DNA from: Bacillota bacterium
GTDB taxonomy: Bacteria > Bacillota > Tb-RUG-66
Assembly (NCBI GenBank): GCA_016288255.1
Contig: JAEEYS010000096.1
Location: 1-11,787, forward strand
DNA length: 11,787 bases
Direction: 5' to 3'
Positions 6,277 through 11,787 of this stretch are shown piece after piece (position 1 is the stretch's first letter; each line of letters begins with the position of its first letter). Made by a program: the position numbers and the translations under genes. The notes below the pieces were generated by a model. That model saw nothing but the letters and a program-made list of their open reading frames with translations. It made no database searches and was not told the origin of the DNA.

Positions 6277-6573
6277 TTGCAGTTTACGGGTATTTTCATC
6301 GCGGTAGCGGGGTTTCTTTTGATTGGGATTTTTCATCCGATCGTCATCAAAGCGGAATATTATTTTTCTTCCCGCTGTTGGCCTGTTTTTCTTTTGGCGG
6401 GGTCATTCTGCCTGGTTCTTTCCCTGTTCATCCAAAATATCATCGGCAACGCTTTGATGGGGATCTTGGGATGCAGTCTTTTGTGGAGTATCAGAGAATT
6501 GAAACAGCAGGAAAAACGAGTGGAGCGAGGCTGGTTTCCCAAAAATCCGAAGAGGGGAACAAAAAAAGGATAA
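6277..6573 (+). CDS. DUF4491 family small membrane protein
   Basis: A 98-residue membrane protein with three hydrophobic stretches (about 3-24, 35-52 and 55-70) and a basic C-terminus. The segments HPIVIKAEYYF (20-30), RCW (33-35) and RVERGWFPKNPKR (81-93) are the signature I associate with DUF4491, whose members are about 95-100 residues long. Function is unknown. The start is inferred: a TTG at 6277 opens the chain as MQFTGIF, the expected N-terminus for the family, and AAGGCGG (6260-6266) lies 10 nt before it. The frame stays open upstream to an ATG at 6088, but that stretch runs through the previous gene's terminator and the promoter at 6214-6243, so it is not coding. A terminator at 6631-6660 makes the gene monocistronic. 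Confidence 0.82.
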   Translation: MQFTGIFIAVAGFLLIGIFHPIVIKAEYYFSSRCWPVFLLAGSFCLVLSLFIQNIIGNALMGILGCSLLWSIRELKQQEKRVERGWFPKNPKRGTKKG

Positions 6574-6630
6574 CAAACAGAAAACAGGGTATCGGCCGAT
6601 AAAAAGAAAAGAAGCTTAAAAAGCATAAAG

Positions 6631-6660
6631 TCCTTACAAATGCGTAAGGATTTTTCTTTT
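6631..6660 (+). terminator. Rho-independent terminator of the DUF4491 gene
   Basis: tccttac (6631-6637) pairs perfectly with gtaagga (6644-6650) over the 6-nt loop aaatgc. The tail tttttctttt (6651-6660) follows directly. It lies 57 nt past the stop and just before the next promoter. Confidence 0.9.
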
Positions 6661-6665
6661 ATAGA

Positions 6666-6694
6666 TTGCACTTCCACTTTAAATAAATTAAGAT
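6666..6694 (+). promoter_or_regulatory. Promoter of the isochorismatase-family gene
   Basis: TTGCAC (6666-6671) and TAAGAT (6689-6694) are 17 bp apart. The region after the -10 is A/T-rich, and the start would be near 6701. This leaves a short leader containing the AGGAGGA site at 6714-6720. Confidence 0.55.
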
Positions 6695-6727
6695 AATAAT
6701 AGAATTTCCTGTTAGGAGGAGCGCTTT

Positions 6728-7426
6728 ATGGATGTGAAAGGAACGGCTCTTTTGGTCATTGATTTGGAAAACGGATTCATTGACGAAAATTCACCGCATC
6801 AGATCCGATTCGCGAAAGATTCTCTGTACCGTGTGAGCAAAGTGATCGAAGCGGCCCGCATCAGAAAAATGCCGATCTTCTTTATCAAACGGATCTATCG
6901 GCAAAACGGAGCGGATGTGGAATTGTCCCGTTACGCAAGCTGGAAAGAAGGCGGCAGAGCCATGACGCCGGGAAGCTTTGGAGAAAACAGCGCTATGGTG
7001 CCGGAGGAGGTAAAACCGAAACCGGGGGATTATACCATCATCAAACCCAGATGGAGCGCTTTTTTTCAGACGGAACTGGACTTGATCTTACGAAGACTGG
7101 GCATCAGGACCGTGTTTTTGACAGGGACCACAACACCGAACTGTATTCGTACCACAGCTTATGACGCCAATTCGCTGGATTATAATGTGGTTGTGATCGA
7201 AGACTGCTGCTCTTCGCAAACGGAAGAGATCCAAAAAGCCAATATCTACGACATGGAAAATATGGGCGCTGTGATCATCAATTCCCTGACTTTTTGCGAG
7301 GAATGGGAAGAATTTCAGCTTTTTGATCCCATAGACGGCATCAGGCAGGATATTGTCCGGGAAGAAGTGGAGCCGGAACCGATCATGGAATCGGAAGAAG
7401 GGACCTGCTGGTTCGACCGCTGGTAA
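6728..7426 (+). CDS. Isochorismatase-family cysteine hydrolase, nicotinamidase-like
   Basis: A 232-residue cytosolic enzyme of the isochorismatase/nicotinamidase superfamily, which cleaves amide or ether bonds through a Cys nucleophile. The catalytic triad is visible: Asp12 in LLVIDLENGF, Lys106 in TIIKPRWSAF and Cys139 in TTTPNCIRTTAYDA, the last in the family's usual place after the cis-peptide loop. The substrate is uncertain; nicotinamide, a ureide or another small amide are all possible. The usual length is about 180-210, and here the fold seems to end near FCEEWEEF (189-196). About 36 extra residues follow, rich in Glu and Pro and ending in CWFDRW, which suggests an extension for oligomer contact or regulation. 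AGGAGGA lies 7 nt before the ATG. No terminator was seen before the uridine phosphorylase gene 149 nt downstream, so read-through is possible. Confidence 0.9.
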   Translation: MDVKGTALLVIDLENGFIDENSPHQIRFAKDSLYRVSKVIEAARIRKMPIFFIKRIYRQNGADVELSRYASWKEGGRAMTPGSFGENSAMVPEEVKPKPGDYTIIKPRWSAFFQTELDLILRRLGIRTVFLTGTTTPNCIRTTAYDANSLDYNVVVIEDCCSSQTEEIQKANIYDMENMGAVIINSLTFCEEWEEFQLFDPIDGIRQDIVREEVEPEPIMESEEGTCWFDRW

Positions 7427-7575
7427 AAAAGTAAGATAGCGTGAGAAACAGATTTGTACGCAAAGGGTATCATAAAATAACAGAAAATAACGGTATCAAA
7501 CAGGTTGGAATACAAGAATAAGACAAAAGCAGAAAAGAAAACAGTTTGTTTCAGAGAAACGGAAAGGAGTTTCCC
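7427..7575. repeat. Intergenic stretch with short direct repeats before uridine phosphorylase
   Basis: This 149-nt gap is A-rich and shows no clear terminator or consensus promoter. It contains ggtatca at 7466-7472 and again at 7492-7498, 26 bp apart. Between them, aaaataac occurs at 7474-7481 and 7484-7491, 10 bp apart, so both copies face the same side of the helix. They could be a regulator site or chance in an A-rich spacer. Confidence 0.3.
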
Positions 7576-8340
7576 ATGTTTGTTGATGATAAACAATATC
7601 ACCTGCAGCTGAAAAAAGGAGATGTAGGGTCCTATATTATTTTACCCGGGGACCCGGGACGGTGTGAAAAGATCGCTTCTTATTTTGAAAACAGCTTTTT
7701 CGTGGCCAGCAACAGAGAATATACCACATATACCGGCACACTTTTGGGCGAAAAAGTCAGCGTGGTCAGCACCGGTATCGGCGGACCTTCCGCCGCCATC
7801 GCGGTAGAAGAGCTGGTGGAACTGGGAGCGCATACTTTTGTAAGGGTAGGCACCTGCGGCGGCATGCATCCTAAGGTAAAAGGCGGTGATCTGGTGATCG
7901 TGACAGGCTCCGTAAGACAAGACGGAACGGGGCGGGAATATCTGCCTGTTGAATTTCCGGCAGTATCGGATTTTCAGGTAACGGAAGCGTTGAAGCAGGG
8001 AGCGGAAAAACTAAAAGCGCCGTACCATTTGGGAGTTGTGCAGTGCAAGGATTCTTTTTACGGACAGCACAGACCCGAATCTATGCCGGTGGAAACGGAA
8101 TTAAAAGAAAAGTGGGAAGCGTGGAAACGAGGAAATTGCCTAGCCAGTGAAATGGAAAGCGCTACTTTGTTTTTGATCTCTCAAGTGCGAGGGACCCGGG
8201 CAGGCTGTGTGTTGAATACGGTTTGGAATCAGGAAAGCGATGATATGCAGCACGGGGAAAAACAAAGCCATGACACGGCGGTAGCCATTCATGCGGCTGT
8301 GGAAGCATTGAAGATATTGATAAAAGAAGATCAAAAATAG
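7576..8340 (+). CDS. udp: Uridine phosphorylase
   Basis: A 254-residue cytosolic enzyme, almost the same length as E. coli Udp, that splits uridine with phosphate to uracil and ribose-1-phosphate in pyrimidine salvage. Expected active-site elements are present: the phosphate loop LPGDPGR (23-29), Arg90 and Thr93 in FVRVGTCGG, and Glu192-Met193-Glu194 binding the ribose. Gln164 and Arg166 in FYGQHR select uracil over purine bases. This last pair favours uridine phosphorylase over purine nucleoside phosphorylase. The ATG at 7576 is preferred because AAGGAG sits 7 nt before it; an in-frame ATG at 7546 lacks a good site. It follows an amidohydrolase-type gene, consistent with a small salvage cluster, but no shared promoter is proven. 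Confidence 0.92.
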   Translation: MFVDDKQYHLQLKKGDVGSYIILPGDPGRCEKIASYFENSFFVASNREYTTYTGTLLGEKVSVVSTGIGGPSAAIAVEELVELGAHTFVRVGTCGGMHPKVKGGDLVIVTGSVRQDGTGREYLPVEFPAVSDFQVTEALKQGAEKLKAPYHLGVVQCKDSFYGQHRPESMPVETELKEKWEAWKRGNCLASEMESATLFLISQVRGTRAGCVLNTVWNQESDDMQHGEKQSHDTAVAIHAAVEALKILIKEDQK

Positions 8341-8383
8341 GTTTTTTAAAAAGCCTCTGCCCGATACAACAGACGATGACATT

Positions 8384-8412
8384 TTGACAGACTAAAAAAT
8401 ACACTTTCTTAT
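8384..8412 (+). promoter_or_regulatory. Promoter of the small lipoprotein gene
   Basis: A perfect TTGACA (8384-8389) lies 17 bp before TCTTAT (8407-8412), which matches the -10 consensus at four of six positions. The start would be near 8419, giving a leader of about 60 nt. The promoter lies past the uridine phosphorylase stop and separates the two genes. Confidence 0.6.
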
Positions 8413-8480
8413 TTCTTTTGCCGATAACAGAAAAAGAGGGCATGGAAAAAGATCGATCGTTGGAAAGGGAGGACTTTGAA

Positions 8481-8822
8481 ATGAAAAAGAAACTAATATT
8501 TTTGACATGTATATTGCTGATCGTTTTTTTTGCTGTCGGCTGTTCGCAAGGGATATCCGTAAAAGAAACGATAGAAGGAAATTTGAAAACCTATTATGAG
8601 ATGAGTGACGGGACTTGGAAATGCGGAAAAAATTTTTATCAGCATTGCTTTAAGATCAGCGGAAGGATGCCGAATGCTTCGGCAGATTCCATCTTTGTGT
8701 ATCTGAGCAATTTAGAAGAGATCTCTTTTGAGCAAGCGTGGAGAGCGGCCGGACTCAGCAGCTCTTCGGACGATTATTTTTCTCCCAAAGAGGCTGTGCT
8801 TGTAGACTGGCGCCAGAAGTGA
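8481..8822 (+). CDS. Small uncharacterised lipoprotein
   Basis: A 113-residue product with a clear lipoprotein signal: MKKK, a hydrophobic core and the lipobox AVGC with Cys21. The mature chain of about 92 residues should sit on the outer membrane face. It carries an aromatic, possibly beta-rich core, including TYYEMSDGTWKCG, then SGRMPNASADSIFVYLSN, and ends in EAVLVDWRQK. The two halves flank a single predicted helix (about SFEQAWRAAGL). I do not recognise a named family. The ATG at 8481 is chosen because GGGAGG lies 8 nt before it and the signal peptide starts exactly there; upstream in-frame ATGs (8418 and 8442) would bury the signal. It has its own promoter and lies just before the acyltransferase operon, whose separate promoter makes a shared function uncertain. 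Confidence 0.85.
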   Translation: MKKKLIFLTCILLIVFFAVGCSQGISVKETIEGNLKTYYEMSDGTWKCGKNFYQHCFKISGRMPNASADSIFVYLSNLEEISFEQAWRAAGLSSSSDDYFSPKEAVLVDWRQK

Positions 8823-8858
8823 CGGGTAAGCTTGCCGCATAAGCGGCGGAAAGCGGAA

Positions 8859-8886
8859 ATGACAAATGATGCAGTGTCTGTATCAT
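8859..8886 (+). promoter_or_regulatory. Promoter of the MBOAT-DHHW operon
   Basis: ATGACA (8859-8864) and TATCAT (8881-8886) are 16 bp apart, each one base off consensus. The start would be near 8893, about 54 nt before the MBOAT start codon. A small hairpin (gccgc 8834-8838 with gcggc 8843-8847) just upstream lacks a T tract and is not counted as a terminator. Confidence 0.55.
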
Positions 8887-8946
8887 AAAAGGATCGGCAT
8901 CTTGGAAGAAATGACAAAATAAAAGAAAGTGAACAGAGGAAAAAAT

Positions 8947-10347
8947 ATGGTTTTTAGCAGCATCTTATTTTTATTTATTTATTTGCCGGTAGTGCTTTTG
9001 ATTTACTTTATGACTCCGCTGAAATTCCGTAATCTGATGCTTTTGATAGCCAATCTGATTTTTTACGGATGGGGAGAACCGGTTTATATTTTGATCATGG
9101 TTTTGTCTACGCTGGTGGACTATACCCACGGGATGCTGGTAGATCGTTATCGGGAAAATGACAAACTGGCAAAAAGGTTTGTCATTTCTTCCGTTGTGTT
9201 CAATGTGGCGATTCTGGGATTTTTTAAATACTATGACTTTTTTGTTCGAAATCTCGCCCTTTTGATCCCGCATTTTCCTCTGACTCCTTTGGGGCTGCCC
9301 CTTCCCATCGGGATCTCTTTTTATACTTTCCAGACCATGTCTTATACCATTGACGTATATCGGAACGAGGCGCCGGTGCAGAAGAATATCCTAGATTTCG
9401 GTACCTATGTGACTTTGTTCCCTCAGCTGATCGCGGGGCCCATCGTGCGGTATAAAGATGTGGCAAAAGAGTTGACCGATCGGGAAACCGATATGGACAA
9501 ATTTGCTTCCGGCGTGTATTTGTTTTTGATCGGGCTGGGGAAAAAAGTCCTTTTGGCCAACAATATCGGCATGCTGTGGGATGTATACAAAGGAACGCCG
9601 ACAGCGGAGCTTACGGTTTTGGGCGCTTGGCTGGGAATCATCGCTTTTGGATTCCAGATCTATTTTGATTTCAGCGGTTATTCCGATATGGCGCGGGGAC
9701 TGGGCAGAATGTTCGGGTTTGAGTTTTTGATGAATTTCAACTACCCGTATATTTCCAAAAGCATTACGGAATTTTGGCGGCGCTGGCATATCTCTCTCGG
9801 CACCTGGTTTCGGGAATATGTGTATATCCCCATGGGCGGAAACCGCAGAGGACCGTTTCGCACATACTTCAATATCTGCTTGGTTTGGTTTTTGACAGGA
9901 TTTTGGCATGGCGCCAACTATAATTTTATTCTTTGGGGCATGTATTTCGCTGTACTGCTGATCTTGGAAAAGAATTTCTTGTTGAAACTGCTGCAAAAGA
10001 TCCCTGCTTTTTTCCAGCACCTTTATCTGATGGCTCTGGTAGAGATCGGCTGGGTCTTCTTTGCCATAGAGGACGCGGCTCACGGCATAGGATATATCAA
10101 AGCCCTTTTCGGTCTGGAGGGCATGGGGCTTTATGATACGAATTTCCTTTATTATTTGGGAAATTATGGATTTGTTCTATTGGTTTTGGCCATCGCTTCC
10201 ACACCTTTGGCCAAGAATTTGTTTGAAAAAATACCGGAAAAAGCAAAACCGGCTTGTACTGTTTTGTTCGTGATCCTGATGCTGATCACAACGACGGCTT
10301 ATTTGGTGGACGCCAGCTACAATCCGTTTTTGTATTTTCGGTTTTAA
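8947..10347 (+). CDS. AlgI-type MBOAT O-acyltransferase
   Basis: A 466-residue multi-pass membrane protein of the MBOAT family, close in layout to AlgI, DltB and PatA, which pass acyl groups across the membrane for transfer to glycans or teichoic acids. Visible hallmarks are LPIGISFYTFQTMSY (119-133), TLFPQLIAGPIVRY (156-169), FWRRWHISLGTWFREYVYIP (276-295) and LTGFWHGANYNF (316-327), which carries the conserved catalytic His321. His281 is a second conserved histidine. The ATG at 8947 follows GAGG by 7 nt; an in-frame GTG at 8929 lacks a better site. The next gene starts 15 nt after the stop and encodes a DHHW/AlgJ-like protein, the usual partner, so the pair probably O-acetylates an extracellular or cell-wall polysaccharide. 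The acceptor is unknown. Confidence 0.95.
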   Translation: MVFSSILFLFIYLPVVLLIYFMTPLKFRNLMLLIANLIFYGWGEPVYILIMVLSTLVDYTHGMLVDRYRENDKLAKRFVISSVVFNVAILGFFKYYDFFVRNLALLIPHFPLTPLGLPLPIGISFYTFQTMSYTIDVYRNEAPVQKNILDFGTYVTLFPQLIAGPIVRYKDVAKELTDRETDMDKFASGVYLFLIGLGKKVLLANNIGMLWDVYKGTPTAELTVLGAWLGIIAFGFQIYFDFSGYSDMARGLGRMFGFEFLMNFNYPYISKSITEFWRRWHISLGTWFREYVYIPMGGNRRGPFRTYFNICLVWFLTGFWHGANYNFILWGMYFAVLLILEKNFLLKLLQKIPAFFQHLYLMALVEIGWVFFAIEDAAHGIGYIKALFGLEGMGLYDTNFLYYLGNYGFVLLVLAIASTPLAKNLFEKIPEKAKPACTVLFVILMLITTTAYLVDASYNPFLYFRF

Positions 10348-10362
10348 GGAGGGAGCGCTAAC

Positions 10363-11535
10363 ATGAAAAAAGAAACATCTCAAAAAAGAAACAGAAATAA
10401 GCTCTCTCTTTTCGTGGTGATCTTGTTCTGCGGATTTTTGGCAGGTTCTTTTGTCATAAACGCCGTGACGCCGGACAGAGCGTTTTCCGAAGAAGAAAAC
10501 AGAGTGTTGACGGAAAAACCGGAATTTACTGCGGGGAAATTGTTCAGCGGAGAGTATACCAGAGAATACGAAGATTATGTGACAGATCAGTTTTATCAAA
10601 GAGACAACTGGATCTCCGTCAAATCGCTTTTGGAACGCTTTGTGGGAAAACAGGAGAATAACGGCGTTTATATCGGCAAAGACGGCTATCTGTTTCCCGA
10701 ATATAAAAAGCCGAGAAAAGAACAAGTGGAAAAAAATGTAGAAAGTATCCGTACGTTTGCGGAAACGGTGGATGTGCCGGTGACACTCATGATCGTGCCC
10801 GGAAGCGGGGCGATCTTAAAGGACAAGCTGCCGAAAAACGCGCCTTATGACGATCAGTATGCGCTGTTTCAAAAAATACGGGAAAAAGCAGGGGACAAGA
10901 TTTTGTGTCCTGACCTGTTTTCCGCTTTGAATCGGCACAAAGACGAATATATCTATTATAAAACGGATCATCATTGGACCACACTGGGCGCTTATTACGG
11001 GTATGAAACGCTTTTGAAAGCCTTGGGAGAAGAACCGCTTTCAAAAGAAACGTATGAAGAAACGGTGTTGAGCGACCGATTTTACGGCACCAGCTATTCT
11101 TCTTCCGGTGTCAGATGGGTGAAACCAGATAGGTTAGAGGCGTTCACAAACAAAGAGCAGGAGAAGGCAGAGATCGCTTTTTATGAAAATCAGACAGAAA
11201 AAGAAGGCATTTTATACGATCGGTCCTATCTGGAGAAAAAAGATAAGTACAGCGTGTTCTTCAGCGGCAATCAGCCGTTGATCCGCATCAGGACCGGTCA
11301 AAAAAAGACGGGGAAAAATCTGTTGATCCTAAAGGACTCTTATGCCAACTGCTTTACGCCTTTTTTGTTCCCGCATTACGATACGATCTATATGGGAGAC
11401 CTTCGATACGCAAAAATAGATTATAAAGCTTATATAGAAGAAAATCAGATCGATGAAGTTTTGGTGCTTTACAGCATGCAGAACTTTACTACGGATAACA
11501 ATATCTTTTTCTTGTCCGTCATGACAGAAAATTAA
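10363..11535 (+). CDS. DHHW family (AlgJ/AlgX-like) exported protein
   Basis: A 390-residue protein with a basic N-terminus, one hydrophobic anchor (about 14-34) and a large extracytoplasmic domain. The signature DHHW (202-205) lies in YKTDHHWTTLGAYYGYE, and NLLILKDSYAN (319-329) is the likely SGNH-type serine block with Ser326. In AlgJ and AlgX the matching Asp, His and Ser act in O-acetyl transfer, so Asp202, His204 and Ser326 are the proposed catalytic residues here. FYGTSYSSSG (240-249) is a further family stretch. It should receive or transfer acyl groups supplied by the MBOAT protein upstream. AAGGAGG overlaps the MBOAT stop codon and lies 10 nt before the ATG, so translation is coupled. 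Family assignment is firm; the transferred group and acceptor are inferred. Confidence 0.92.
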   Translation: MKKETSQKRNRNKLSLFVVILFCGFLAGSFVINAVTPDRAFSEEENRVLTEKPEFTAGKLFSGEYTREYEDYVTDQFYQRDNWISVKSLLERFVGKQENNGVYIGKDGYLFPEYKKPRKEQVEKNVESIRTFAETVDVPVTLMIVPGSGAILKDKLPKNAPYDDQYALFQKIREKAGDKILCPDLFSALNRHKDEYIYYKTDHHWTTLGAYYGYETLLKALGEEPLSKETYEETVLSDRFYGTSYSSSGVRWVKPDRLEAFTNKEQEKAEIAFYENQTEKEGILYDRSYLEKKDKYSVFFSGNQPLIRIRTGQKKTGKNLLILKDSYANCFTPFLFPHYDTIYMGDLRYAKIDYKAYIEENQIDEVLVLYSMQNFTTDNNIFFLSVMTEN

Positions 11536-11569
11536 GTCTGGGGAAGACCAGAAAGAAAGGAAAAACGAG

Positions 11570-11787
11570 ATGAATCTGTTTTCATGGAGAAAAATATCTT
11601 TGGTCATTTTATACGGCAGTATATCACTTTTGCTGTTTTCACTGCCGTTTACCATGAGCAGTCCCCTGGGACAAAGCATTTTTTTGGGGATCTTGATCTT
11701 GGGGATCTTGGCCTTTACCGTCATTACGGCAGTCAAATGGAAATGCCCTTACTGCGGCAGGCGGTTTGAGATCAAAAGGGGCGAAGA
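11570..11787 (+). CDS. Small two-pass membrane protein with CPYC motif (3' end cut)
   Basis: An open frame starts at ATG 11570, after AAAGG at 11556-11560, and continues past the right edge (72 codons visible). The N-terminal MNLFSWRK is basic. Two hydrophobic segments follow (about 9-27 and 35-56), joined by a short Ser/Pro/Gly turn. A cytoplasmic basic tail then begins KWKCPYCGRRFEIKR (56-70). The CPYC pair resembles half of a zinc-ribbon knuckle, and a second Cys pair may lie beyond the edge. It lies 34 nt after the DHHW gene with no terminator between, so it is probably the third gene of the acyltransferase operon. I do not recognise a family; function unknown. Confidence 0.65.
   Translation, partial: MNLFSWRKISLVILYGSISLLLFSLPFTMSSPLGQSIFLGILILGILAFTVITAVKWKCPYCGRRFEIKRGE

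Noticed and set aside
7546..7575. ATG 7546 as start of uridine phosphorylase
   Set aside because: There is no good ribosome binding site before it, whereas ATG 7576 has AAGGAG 7 nt upstream and gives the usual family length.
8338..8357. aggttttttaaaaagcct near-palindrome after uridine phosphorylase as terminator
   Set aside because: The stem is mostly A/T, has almost no loop and is not followed by a T tract.
8834..8847. gccgc-ataa-gcggc hairpin after the small lipoprotein gene as terminator
   Set aside because: It is a stable short stem but lacks a T tract, so intrinsic termination is not supported.
9391..10083. 230-codon minus-strand ORF inside the MBOAT gene
   Set aside because: It is entirely antisense to a clearly conserved MBOAT protein, with His/Gln/Pro-rich content typical of a shadow frame.
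1..11787. CRISPR arrays, tRNA/rRNA genes, insertion sequences, phage or defence genes
   Set aside because: No regularly spaced repeats, tRNA-like cloverleaf, transposase, integrase or nuclease motifs were seen on reading both strands.

Overview
The window looks like a chromosomal stretch from a low-to-moderate GC Gram-positive bacterium, most likely an anaerobic Clostridia/Lachnospiraceae-type Firmicute. The grounds are strong AGGAGG-type ribosome binding sites, near-consensus sigma-A promoters, many short-signal lipoproteins, and families common in that group (PadR plus DUF2812, an ECF S component, DUF4491, DHHW with MBOAT). No tRNA, rRNA, insertion sequence, phage gene or CRISPR array was seen. 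All assignments come from reading the sequence; no database search was run.

Layout, left to right. (1) 2-334: the 3' end of a plus-strand gene, probably a parvulin/SurA-PrsA-like foldase with an acidic tail, closed by a strong terminator. (2) 496-1400: a two-gene plus-strand operon, PadR regulator and DUF2812 membrane protein, with a perfect TTGACA-17-TATAAT promoter and two 10-bp operator-like repeats at the likely transcription start. (3) 1440-1493: a terminator shared by this operon and the convergent one. (4) 5322 down to 1554: a three-gene minus-strand operon of exported proteins: a PstS-like binding lipoprotein, a membrane-anchored protein with an internally repeated DUF3298/RsiV-like region, and an uncharacterised lipoprotein. 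No ABC permease or ATPase gene lies beside them in this window.

(5) 5369-6048: an ECF transporter S component behind a roughly 120-nt leader with nested helices, a candidate riboswitch. (6) 6214-6573: a DUF4491 membrane protein with its own extended -10 promoter and probably a TTG start. (7) 6666-7426: an isochorismatase-family cysteine hydrolase with an acidic C-terminal extension. (8) 7576-8340: uridine phosphorylase. (9) 8384-8822: a small lipoprotein. (10) 8859 to the right edge: an AlgI-type MBOAT acyltransferase, a DHHW/AlgJ-like protein and the start of a small CPYC-bearing membrane protein, probably one operon for O-acylating a cell-surface or secreted glycan.

The regions most worth following are the ECF leader RNA, the orphan PstS-like three-gene exported operon, and the PadR/DUF2812 switch. 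The remaining genes look like ordinary transport, salvage and envelope functions. Nothing here is clearly a defence system or mobile element.
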